Positions 1-10,300 of a DNA stretch of 64,000 nt are shown here, one piece after another (the stretch's first letter is position 1; the number at the start of each line of letters is the position of its first letter). The DNA is taken from the NCBI GenBank assembly GCA_000310025.1, contig FN649740.1, positions 388,542-452,541 on the forward strand, read 5' to 3'. Both the position numbers and the translations under genes were made by a program. Origin of the DNA: Ectocarpus siliculosus (Eukaryota; Sar; Phaeophyceae; Ectocarpales; Ectocarpaceae). Under the pieces are notes generated by a model. That model worked only from the letters and a program-made list of their open reading frames with translations. It was not told the DNA's origin and did not search any database.

Positions 1-2
1 AC

Positions 3-377
3 CGTAAGCGCCGTCGCCGCGACCTCGACGGAGATGACGTCGGTGGCTCTCTCGCGCCCTTGACCGGTAGTCGCAGTGGGGGGAGCGGGGGAGGCGCCGC
101 AGGGGAAGCGGACGCCTCTTCTCGCGTTTTTCCGGATAACGGAACGGTACGGAATTCCCCATGGTTCGAGCATCATGGAGGAATGCCGTTGCCTCGCGAT
201 GGCGGCGATGTTGTTGGATCGGCCGCGAGGTGTTCTTCGGAGCGTAGCGGCGGCTGCGGCAGGCCGAGAACCAGGCGGCGCGTCGAGGCTAACGACAGAG
301 GGGGTGGACAGGCGGAAGGAGGAGGAGAGGGCGCCGGCGTTGATACAATTGTGAAGGGCGCGGGGGGCGGGAAGTGA
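3..377 (+). CDS. Possible 3'-terminal exon of a + strand gene, function unknown
   Basis: The third frame is open from the left edge to a TGA at 375-377. It is GC-rich, unlike the AT-richer DNA that follows. The reading begins with a basic run (RKRRRRDLDGDD), then Gly/Ser/Ala-rich and Arg-rich low-complexity sequence with no recognisable domain. No start codon or splice acceptor can be judged because the window begins here. It could be the disordered C-terminus of a gene entering from the left, or a chance opening in a GC-rich stretch; the overlapping frames are also open for much of it. Confidence 0.3.
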   Translation, partial: RKRRRRDLDGDDVGGSLAPLTGSRSGGSGGGAAGEADASSRVFPDNGTVRNSPWFEHHGGMPLPRDGGDVVGSAARCSSERSGGCGRPRTRRRVEANDRGGGQAEGGGEGAGVDTIVKGAGGGK

Positions 378-1370
378 TTCGGCACCCGAAGTAAATGTAG
401 TTTCTGTTGTTGGGCCAAGGCCCAGCCAAGTGTGACTGTTCGTCGTTCCGAGCATACCGCCTGCTACACAACAGTTTGTGTTGTTGGCAGCGCCTTCGAT
501 ATTTTGCCAAGGGATGGTTTGTGCAACTTGAAGTCGGGCCGAGCGGGTCGGGACGCACGATCGATCTCTTCTTGACGTGAAGGGTGGACTGGCAAGAGTG
601 TCGAGTGGGGAGGTTATCCCACCAGTCTTCTTCCATGTGAACGCATATGTGGTATGTGGTGATGGTATGGTTTGGTGTTGTGGTGGTGTTCATAAGCGGG
701 TCTCGGTCTCACCATCAACGCCCCCAGAAGGGTGAAGGGCGAGTTAGGGGGTTGAGTGAGGTGGGGGGGGGGTGCATGGTGAGCTGTTGGCCGGCATTTC
801 TCTTTCCCGCTACAGTAGTTTGGTGTCATCGGCGTCATGTCCTGCACAGAGTGCAACGTTGTTCGTCGCGTGACAGGGTTTTGCCTGTGCAACACTGCGT
901 GTGAAGAGTTATGTGTTGGTTTGTTAATTGAGTGGTGAGTTGGTGATGATGGCGGTACTTCGCCTGCCCTTGCGTAAGCTCGGCCCGCGTCTGTCAAATG
1001 GAAACTCTGAAACATCTCTGGTGTAGTGTCTTTTGGCCAGTGCCGACCAAACCAAGAAAGTGTTGCGTGTTGGGAAGATGGCGGAAAAATTGTGTCCTCC
1101 CGCCCCTCCCCCCTGCCTCCCGCCCTCCTCCGTATCCACCTTGCGTGGACTACTGTAATTCCTGGTGAGAATCCCGCCCGTGACTTGTGCTATCCGCAAA
1201 ATGCGCCAATTGAATCCCCATCGAGACCGTTAGAGCGAGAAGCAAACAGCAGTAAGCAGGCATGCCCTGCCGTTTCGCCAGGCGGACCCGCCCCTCGTGC
1301 GCCCTGCATGCCGCCGCAAAACCGCCCGTGGGATTCCTAGGACATGCCATCCGTACTACTACTACTGTAG
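378..1370. other. Intergenic, no gene seen
   Basis: Only short overlapping openings on both strands without splice-bounded coding segments or known motifs. Base composition falls to ordinary intergenic levels after 380. Confidence 0.5.
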
Positions 1371-1741
1371 CATTGACAGGGCAATCCACATGATGATCCG
1401 TCGTTGATGGTGCATCCGTAGACTAGAATGATTGCCCCGCATTGCCACAGTACATTTTTTTTTCTTTTGTCTTCACTTCAAATCAGCGCTCACAGCACTA
1501 TTATAGTGCCGTTTACTCCAACCCGTGGTCACACAGAAGAGCCCCTCTCTACCATTGACAGGGCAATCCACATGATGATCCGTCGTTGATGGTGCATCCG
1601 TAGACTAGAATGATTGCCCCGCATTGCCACAGCAGTAGTACATTTTTTTTTCTTTTGTCTTCACTTCAAATCAGCGCTCACAGCACTATTATAGTGCCGT
1701 TTACTCCAACCCGTGGTCACACAGAAGAGCCCCTCTCTACC
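1371..1741. repeat. Tandem direct duplication, unit ~182 bp
   Basis: Copy 1 is 1371-1552 and copy 2 is 1553-1741. They are nearly identical; copy 2 has a 6-bp insertion (an extra CAGTAG next to the run of T). Both start with CATTGACAGGGCAATCCACA and end with GAAGAGCCCCTCTCTAC. The high identity suggests a recent duplication. The right part of each unit belongs to the dispersed repeat family also present near 34.6, 48.1 and 61.3 kb. Confidence 0.9.
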
Positions 1742-1822
1742 CTCCCCTCCTGCGGTACTTTGCCTTCGATTTTTAATGCGAGAAGAGTTCAGCACTCTCT
1801 TCCCTCTGTGTACACACGAACT
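1680..1822 (-). repeat. Dispersed repeat family A, diverged copy
   Basis: Read on the minus strand this matches the element at 34533-34722: the shared blocks are GGGAAGAGAGTGCTG, AAAAATCGAAGGCAA, a GGAGGG-rich stretch and TGTGTGAC followed by CCACGG or CCACGGG and TTGGAG. It is more diverged than the 34.6 and 61.3 kb copies. Confidence 0.65.
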
Positions 1823-1881
1823 AGCGCTATCCACTAGGCCAGGAGCGGAAGCGAGAGAAAAACTCACTTTGCAAGAACAGC

Positions 1882-1964
1882 TCGCTTACGCCGGGATTCG
1901 AACCCCTGACCTGACCTCTAGAAGGTGTCGAGTTTACGAGGTTACCAACTAGACCACCGGAGCG
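1882..1964 (-). repeat. tRNA-derived SINE-like sequence
   Basis: The minus strand carries an A-box-like TGGTCTAGTTGGTA and a perfect B box GGTTCGAATCCC at tRNA-like spacing. The ends TCGCT and AGCGA could pair as a 5-bp acceptor stem. The T stem and the rest of the acceptor stem do not pair well and the anticodon region is irregular, so this reads as a tRNA-derived repeat head and not as a working tRNA gene. A second, truncated A-box half lies at 22207-22256. Confidence 0.5.
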
Positions 1965-3032
1965 ACCAGTATACATACCGGTAGCCAAAGAAACAACCCA
2001 CGGCACCCCCCTACCCGAGTGACCCAGCACTCCACCAGACTCAGCACTGCGGTACCTGCTCCCAGAGATGCTCTGTCCAGTACCTCTTGCGGCCATCTAC
2101 TGCTATTGCGTCTGTACTTCGTTGCTGTAGGGTGTATGTACACTTTGGGAGTAGCAACCCGTCTGGGAGCTACTGCTACAAGAACCCATCAGAGTTCTAC
2201 CAGCCGGCGTGCTGCAGCTCGGATAGAGACACACGACAGCTCCGAGGGAGGAAGATGAGCTCGGGCGAGAGCTTGAGGTCCAGTGGGTGAGAACTGAGGT
2301 GGTGCTTGTTTTTTCTATGATGCGTCGAGATGTGCTGTAGACTATCGCCTACTACTAGTCACTGCAGCGTGAGAGAACAAACTTGCAGTTGAACCGATCG
2401 GTGAGCGATGATGTTCAACTTCGTAACGTTTACCTGTTTACCTGTATTGCGGTAGATGGACCGCGACGGTAGCAGACGGTGCAGAGAGTATCCTTGCCGC
2501 TCGTGGTGCTCCTGTTCTCTTGCCGTTGTACTCGTGTGAGACCCAGCACATCTCACTGCGCACATAAGCACAAGTGCTTATTAATACTTCGACGTAGCAT
2601 AGTATCTAGTCAGAGCTGTCGCTGTCTCAGTCTATCGCGATAATTGACTCATGTCATGTTGCCGTGCCCCGCACTATGTAGTGCCTCTTTCCAGGAGGTT
2701 GGTATATGCGTGTGTTCCGCGGTACATAGCTCAGAGGGACCCTGGGGATGTCGGTGTACTATGTTTGCATGTTCTAGGCAAGACGACAGAAGGTCAGTCC
2801 AGGAACTCATGCCTTTGTTGAGAATTCTCCCTCGGTTCCTCCTGGGTGGCTGAGTCCACGCGTTGCCGCATCCGCCAAACAATCAACCGAAGGATCCCAA
2901 AGTCGTTATATCATCTTGATGATTGTTTCTTTCCGCTCGCACTTCCTCCCGTTCGTGTGAATAAGGCGATCATCCCAGAGATTCAGCGAGGTCCTTTCCC
3001 ATGGGCCCACGGCTATCCCGGCCCGGGAAGAC
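1965..3032. other. Intergenic / presumed 5' flank of the 3033 gene
   Basis: No supported gene. The openings here are short and end on both strands without splice context. The last few hundred bases become GC-richer toward the ATG at 3033 and probably hold its promoter and 5' UTR, but no specific element is recognised. Confidence 0.4.
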
Positions 3033-5747
3033 ATGGACGCGGCCATATCGAGCGCGCTAGCGGTAGACGACCTGGGGTTCGGACGCCAAGCGCACAGCAA
3101 TGGCGAACAGGTAGAACAGCCCTCGGACTCGCGGAGCCAGCCCCGCCGCATCGACGGCGCGAATAGCAGGCCACCCTACACCGGGCCTACGGCAGGCCCC
3201 GCACGGGTTCCAAACGCCGCTAACGCCGCTACTACCACCACCACGATTCCTGTCCAAAACCGTGCAGGCGTTGGCGTTGGCGGCGGCGAGGGCGGCGGCT
3301 TACACCCCCGTGCAAACGGTGTCGGCGCCGGCGTCGCCAGCAACAGCAGCAATGGCTGTGGCGGCGGTGGCGGGCTACTGGACTGGGCGCTGTGGCCCCT
3401 GTGGGGCACGATCGACGCGCTCAAGTGGGCGGGGGGCACCGTGAACGAGGTCGCGGTCGCCCCCGTCATCCGCATGGCCAGCCCGTGGGGGCTCGCGGGC
3501 TCGGTCCTGACGACGGTCAAGGCCTTCACCCCGCAGCGAGCGCGGGACCTCGCCCGCGTGGTCGGGAACTTCGGGCTCAACGCCGCGGGCCTCGTGCAGA
3601 CCCCGGCCGGGGTCGAGCTGTTGCGCTCGAGCGGCCGGGCGACGGGGTCGCTGTCGACGGCGGTTTCGTCTCCTGCGGGGAGGCAGTTCTTGCTGGAGTC
3701 AGCGACCGGGCTGGTGAAGCTCGCCGAGGCTCTCGATACCCCCGAGGCGAAGAATTTCATCCAGCAGGGGGCCGTGATCGCGGCCAGGGGGATGGACGCG
3801 CTGGCGAGCCGCCACACCAAGATCTTTGTCAAGGTGTGAGCAGCAACTCGTGAGCTCTGAGTTGTGTACGGAGGTTGAGTTTTTTTGTTTGGGGGGAGGA
3901 GAGTGTCTGACCGTCCGCTCCTCTTCGGGTCTAGCGAAACAGCGCTGGATTTTAGATTTCCGTCACATTTTGTTGATGGCGTGTCACGGGGTGAAGCCCG
4001 TCTTCGGAGTGCATCTAGAAACCCTAGGCCATCACAAGAACGACGACTCTTGTCGCGCAGTAAACCTCGAAAACAACCTCCTCGTGGCTCGCAGGACCTC
4101 GCTGATGTCATCGTCCGCCTGGTGGAACTCGCCAACTCTCGCGAGGCCACCATCCTGGCTGCCGAGTTCACCGTAAACGTCGAGCATGCTCTCGAGATGG
4201 AGCACATGGCCGGCATCGCCAGGAGAGCGGCGGCCAAAGCCGCCGCCGCCGCGGCCACAGCTGATGCCGATCCCGGGTTAGCGGCGGGGGACGCGCACGC
4301 ACCCCGTGCGGGCGGTGACGGGACGGAGCCTAACCTTGGGCTTGCCGACGATGTGGTCGGCCCCGCCGCGAGAGAACCGGAGGCCAACGGGGGCCCCGTG
4401 TGTGCCGCGGGCGGCGAACAGACGTTGGATGACCTTGTGCGCGAGGCCCGCGCAGAGCGAGCTCACCGAGAAAGCGGTGGCACGGGAGGACCGAGGAGCG
4501 CGGGCCACGAAAGAGGCGGCAGCGACGGAAGTGTCCTCGCCGTCGGTGGGCCCGAAGGCTGCTACCCTAGCCGAAGCGGGGAAGGGCGGCCGAGCGGCAA
4601 CGACCCGACGGATGCGGACCACCGCGCCGGCGTCACGCCTGTCATCAGGCAGGCGGATCTCGCGGGGGACACGCCGCTGAGGACGTTCCTTGATGCAGCC
4701 GGCGGCACCGCGCCCGTGGTGCGCCCTCCCGGTGACACCTCGCGCAGCGCACCGTCGAGCCCTGGGGGCTGGCACGCCCATGCTGCTACGGCGGCAGCGG
4801 CGGCGGCGGCGGCGGGTGCCGTCCCCGCCCTGCCTACTCTCGGCGGACAGTGCGCGGGCAATCGTGAGCGAGCGAGCACCGTCACGGGAGCTGGAGACGA
4901 CGGGGTGAGGGGTGGCACGGCGGAGGAGGCGTATGGGATTTCGGGCGGCGCGGGATTTACTGCGGGGTGTCGCGGTGGTGGCGAGAATGACGGGACGGAG
5001 AGCGTCTTGAGCGGCGCTCGCCCCCCCGCCGTCGAGTACGAGCGCGACGGGAACGCCAGGCTGCCGAGGTTTACCTCCGAGCACTTCGAGTCCGTCCTGC
5101 GGGGGCAGCCCCTGGGCCTGGAGCTGCAGCTGGAGGCTCCGAACGAAGACAGCGTGGATGACACCGTCGCGAGAGCCGCCTCCTCGAGGGTCCCTCTGGA
5201 GGGCGCACCCCCGCCCTCCCCCAGGGTAGACGCAGGTAACGCTCCCGGCAATGCTGTGCAAGAGACGACGGGGCAGGATGCTCCGCCTCGGGAGGGGAAG
5301 GGAGTTTCTGTGCCCTCCACCGCTGAGGCACGGAGCTGGAAGCAGGCAGGGTTCGCGTGCCTGCTGCTGTTCTTCGCGGGGGACGGCTTGAGGTACCGGT
5401 GGAAAGCCGGGTTCCGCGGCGAGAAAACGGTGCACGAGAACATTTCAATGCCCCCACCACCCCCCACCCCGGGACCACCCAAACCCGGTTATTTGGCCAC
5501 CGATGGGCGAAACAGCGTGTTTGGGGTAACTTTTCTGCCCCCTGCGTGTAAAGACCCGGTGTCGGGTGCGACCATGGCGGTCTGGGTAGCACCTTCTGGC
5601 CCGTGTTTGTCGCCAGCTTCTGTGTCCGGTGGCGGGGCGGGGAGGACGGAGGGGTTGTTGGGTGGAGGGGGGGAACCCGCCTGCTCGGCATCCTTTCGAT
5701 TGTGCAGCGCTGCCGAGGTTGGAGCGCGTGGGGGGACAAAAGTATAA
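3033..5747 (+). CDS. Two-exon gene, unknown function (about 817 aa)
   Basis: Exon 1 is 3033-3833, ending AAG before GTGTGAGC; exon 2 is 4095-5747, after a CGCAG acceptor. The junction is phase 0 and the frame continues without a stop. I do not recognise the family. Residues ~1-110 are low complexity (Ser, Gly, Thr, Pro). Residues ~115-315 are predicted mostly helical and look like a real folded region: Trp-rich start (LLDWALWPLWG), then helices with repeated TPAG/SPAG turns (QTPAGVELL, SSPAGRQFL, DTPEAKNF), ending in a helix across the splice junction (HTKIFVK then DLADVIVRLVELAN). The remainder is disordered, Ala/Gly/Pro-rich, with one hydrophobic patch (FACLLLFFAG) near residue 680 that could be a weak membrane or tail-anchor segment. 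Codon use is strongly G/C at third positions up to about 5430 and weaker afterwards, so the true 3' end could be a splice near 5390 instead of the TAA at 5745. Confidence 0.6.
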
Positions 5748-7368
5748 TATAAGAGACGGTCTAAATAGCAAGTTAACCTTTTTGCCCCGGGGGCGTTTCT
5801 GCTCGATTTTGATGTAGATGGTGTGCAACCAATTTGGTGTTGTGTCGTACTGTGTCTTTTCGGGGGAAAGTGTATTTCATTTATTAGTTTGAACCCCGCA
5901 GCAATTTTGATTGATTACGGTATAAAAGTAGGTCCCGTGTTTCGATGAAAAGAGCAACTTGTGTATAGACGAGAGGTCTTGCTGGGTGTTCCCTTGTATT
6001 GAGGGGGGCAAGAAGGAGGAGAAAAGGGTGAAGGACTGATTCAAGCGTTTCTTTGGTTCTTACAGCTGGGCAAACGAAGCCCTCTTAATCTATTCGAACA
6101 TTGAATTTCGAACTAGAAAGCTATCTATTGTATCGCAGCTTGCCTCGGGCAACCGTGCTGGTCCTCTACGTAATTCTAACTTGCTAGTGATCTACTTGAC
6201 AGGATCTTCAGGAACCTCCCGCGTGGGCGGTCTGTGGCCGTCTGCGCCCGCAGCTAGTTTCTGGGAAGCATTGTACATGGGCACGCATCAGTCAGTTGTG
6301 ACCAGATTATGCATGTCAACCATGAATCCCTTTGTGCCGACAACGCCGAGTCCAAGACTCAGGTGGGTGCACACCGCACATGACAAAAGTCAGTGCTAAT
6401 AGAAGCTGCTTCTCGTGTGCGTCGGGTTGCTGTCTGATCGGACCAATTGACAAATTTTTAATGTGGCGTTCGTTCGGGATGGGGCGTTTTGGGGGACGCA
6501 TACCACTAGTGCCACCGTCGCTCTGGCCTTTTTTTCAGGCCTGAAGGTTTCGTGTGCAATAGTGGGTCGACAAAAACCTGACGTACTTTAGGTGGCGAGG
6601 AGAATCCTTTGCAGGAAGCTGGCCTCTCTAGTCATCGAGCATGAACTCATGACGTCTGAAAAGCTCTTAAATAGTCGCTGTGGCCGAGTCTACCCGCCGG
6701 TGATTGGCCAATCGATGCTTCAGGAGAGCTATGTAGCGCCAACACCGCCGCGGACGTCAACACAGAAAGGAGCACGCGCCAAGTCAAGAATACTTGGAGG
6801 AGCGCGGGCCAACGAGAGCGCATTGCACTCCTCCTTCTAACATGCCGCTGAGATTTGCAGTACAGCAGTACAGCTGTTGAACCACATCACCGTAGAGTGG
6901 AAGGCGATATGACCATTCATGGCCCATCCGAAGCACTCCAACGCCTCTTCCGTGTAGGTGCATTTTTGGGGGGTCCTTTCCTGTGCGGGTCTCAAGTCAA
7001 GTTCTCCCTGCACAGGCAAAACCTTTTGAGTCATACAGGATGACGCGGCTCCTTCCTCCCAAATGTTGACCGGAAGATTTAATCTGACTTGTTTCGCTCT
7101 CCTTCTAACGTTTGTATTTCCACTTCTCTGGTACAGATGAATTCTATCACATTAATACTTGTAGAACTAATAACACTAATTTTAACCCATCGCTGCTTCA
7201 AGGTTTTCGACTAATAAGGCACACATCCCACGCTACAAGAGGCACCGCGGCATCAATTAAGGACCGTGGTTGCACCACAGCACACCGTACAAGCCTCGGT
7301 GTTGCCAACAAACAACACCAATCAACTGCAAGCCGTGTCATGAGCAAAATCATTCCCACGACCTTCTA
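5748..7368. other. Convergent intergenic region
   Basis: Lies between the 3' ends of the 3033 gene (+) and the transporter (-). It is AT-richer, with no splice-bounded exon and no repeat recognised; it should hold both 3' UTRs and polyadenylation sites. Confidence 0.5.
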
Positions 7369-10300
7369 TTACTTTCTTTTTCCGGGGGTATTGGCGTCAG
7401 TATCCTTCTCATCGTCCTCCACAGAATCAATCCACTTCAAAAACGGCAGCGGTAGCAAGCTGCTAACGTTACATATCGCAATTAACATACCAAGGTTACG
7501 GAAGTCAGCTTCGGTGACCCCCATCACCCGGGTCAGGTAGGCCCCCAACTCGCTGCCGACGATAGCCCCCCCGTTAAAGATTGACATGAGCAACGCAAAC
7601 AAAGTCCCCTCCACTCCTGGGGGGCACAATCTCGCCGAAAGCACGAGGGTTGGCATGAACGCGATCTGCCCGAGGACCGTGAGCACGACGTCATCTCCAA
7701 ACGTGAACAGCTCATCCGGGATCCCAAGGTCCCGGTTGATGTGGTACACGAGCAGCAACTGCGTTTCGTGTTGGGGGACGGGAGCGGGGGTGTACTCATG
7801 TTTTGCATGCCTTAGCTGTTAGACGATTGACCACGCGTCCTCGAAAGGAGAGCGAATTGGTCAAACGGCGTTGACGCGAAAATGAAACCATGCAAAGGCA
7901 GGCCAAAACTTGATGGGACAGATGGAAGGGTGCACACACAGTGTAACTCATGCGCACGACAGAGTGAGAAGCAGGTCTCACGAAATAACAGCAGCGATGC
8001 CTTGTCGATGAAGCTTTCTACGGCCGCCTCACCTGAGTGAACCCTAATGGCACAGCCGCCACAGCAGTCCAGAAGAGCACCTTGCTTATCTTGGTCTCCT
8101 TGAGAAACGACTGGAAAATCCACACCCCAACCAGGCTTGCGATGCTCGATCCCAATCGAACCCGTCCAAGGAACTCTGGCCCGACACCTGTCGCGACAAA
8201 GAAAGGCATGCGTTGGGCGGCAACTATCAGACGCAGCATCGAGATCGAGAACATAGAGTCTATCGTGTACACGCATGAAGCGATCTTCCAGGCCGTCAAA
8301 CAAAGGCTATCATCACGTCTTACGGGGACATTCAAAGGGTCTGTCATGGTGATTGTTGTGGTTGTTGTTGTCTTCACATTGTAAAAAACGTTCGGATCTC
8401 TATATCTAGTACCTCCATCTGTCCGTCAATCTACTTTGAGAATAGCTGGCAAGGAACACGAGTAAACTCGCCGATGTCGTTCGTGAGGAAGAAGAAGTAC
8501 GCCGAGTCGGAGGAAGGCGTTGCACGCCAGAGGAAGATGAAAAGCGCCGGCAGCCATACAGACTTGTTCTTGATGGCCGACCACAGCGCGGATGCTTGCT
8601 CCGACACAATCTGTTTCGGACTTATCGAGCACGTGAAGCAAAGCGCAGCGTTTCGGGGTCGATCGGGATTCAGACAAAAGCAGCCTACGAAGAATCTTGG
8701 TGCTCAGAGCACGCCGACAAACGGGACGTGCGCATGAGCGAGTCTTCTCTCTCAAAACCAAGACGTGCACGGGTGTGAATGGACACCCAGCTCGCAGAAT
8801 CAACGGCCATATGGCTAGCCGTGCCATGGCCAGACTTGAAACCTCTCCAGTAATTACGTCCGCACCTGCTCATGTTCTCGGTCAGCCGCTTCTCGTCGAT
8901 GAAGATGGCGCAAACCGTGATCAACAGCGGCAGGTAGGTCGTCAAAGAGAAGACTTCTCTCGTTGTCATCGTCTCCAGCAGAGATCCCGAGAAGTACGCG
9001 CTGGTGATTCCCCCCACAGCAGCGCTGCCCCAACACAAGGACTGGAGCCCCCCGGCAACAGCCTGAGAGTCTGAATCTCTCGCCTGGAGTCGAGGTATTT
9101 GCGTTGTGGGGCTGGACGTGGTCAGCAGTGTGTATTGGAGACGAAAAAACGTGCAAGATTTTAGAGCAAATTGGGGTTTGCGCACAAACATTCGCAGATT
9201 GGCCACACCTCTTCCGACAGAATAACTGAAGACGGTTTCACGCTGCTAATCCGTGCGTGGCCAAGGCTGTGAACGTCTAGGCGTAGGAAGAAATGTTCAC
9301 ATCTATGTACAGCAGCTATGTCTCTCACCTTTTCGACCACGATGCTGTCGGCTACGACGTCGGATACCGCCACGCCCAAGCTCGCTACAATACTGGCTGC
9401 CGTAGCTTGGAACGGTGTTTCGGCAAAGTTGGCCAAACAAAACCAACCCGATGCCCCCAGGAGCCCCGCAAGAACCATGTACGATCTCCTGTGAGCCCAA
9501 ACACAAGAACAAAATTCGGCAAATAGCACTTTCAACATGGGAGTAAACGAAATCAGCGTATCGTAAACAAGTTCTGGGGGGATGCTTCAGCGCGCTTCAT
9601 GTATCATGCCTCTTGGAAGGCGGAGGGACCGGAAGGTCGAAGTCGTACGGGAGAGAAAACTAGCCGGACACGGCTTTCTGCGAACAGGTCATCCACACTG
9701 CAAGTAGACTTGTTTCTGGAGGCGATACTGCTGTGGCAAAGCGGATACATGCGGCCCTCGCAACACAACGCTGGTCCACCATTGTGTGCGGCCCGCACGG
9801 CACAGCCCGGCCAATGGTTCTCATGAAAACCTTCGAACATAGCAATATGTGGAACAAGCTACACACGCGTAAAAATTCAGATTGCTGCGCTTGATGGATG
9901 TGCGTGTGTCAATCGAGTGACAGGAGGTGTAGCGAAGAAGCACCTGCGGTACCCGAAGACTGGCAGCCCATCACTCAGGAACCCATACAGCGGCTTGAAT
10001 ACCCAAGGGAGGGTGAACAAGCCTGAGAGGGCAGCTACCTCTGCCGGGGCCAGGTGCAACTCGTCCTTGAAGAAAAACGTCGTCGCCAGCCTGCGTATCG
10101 GGAGAAGGTTGGCTTGTAAGCTATCGCATCCTCCGACACCACCTTGTTGTTCTGCTTTCAACCGAAAATGTGCCCAACAGTTTGTGAGGATGTACATTCC
10201 CGCACACAGCCGGGTGAAGGTCTTGCGTAGCTAGGCTAGCACAATCCAACAGCGGTGGGCTCACTTTATTGCGGTGTCTCAACATGTCAAGCACGTCATG

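Noticed and set aside
1882-1964. A functional tRNA gene.
   Set aside because: A and B boxes are good, but the acceptor and T stems are broken and the anticodon loop is irregular.
3176-5482. Long minus-strand openings opposite the 3033 gene (403, 385 and 306 codons).
   Set aside because: They are GC-skew shadows of the + strand exons: Arg/Pro/Ala-rich, overlapping each other in different frames, with no domains.
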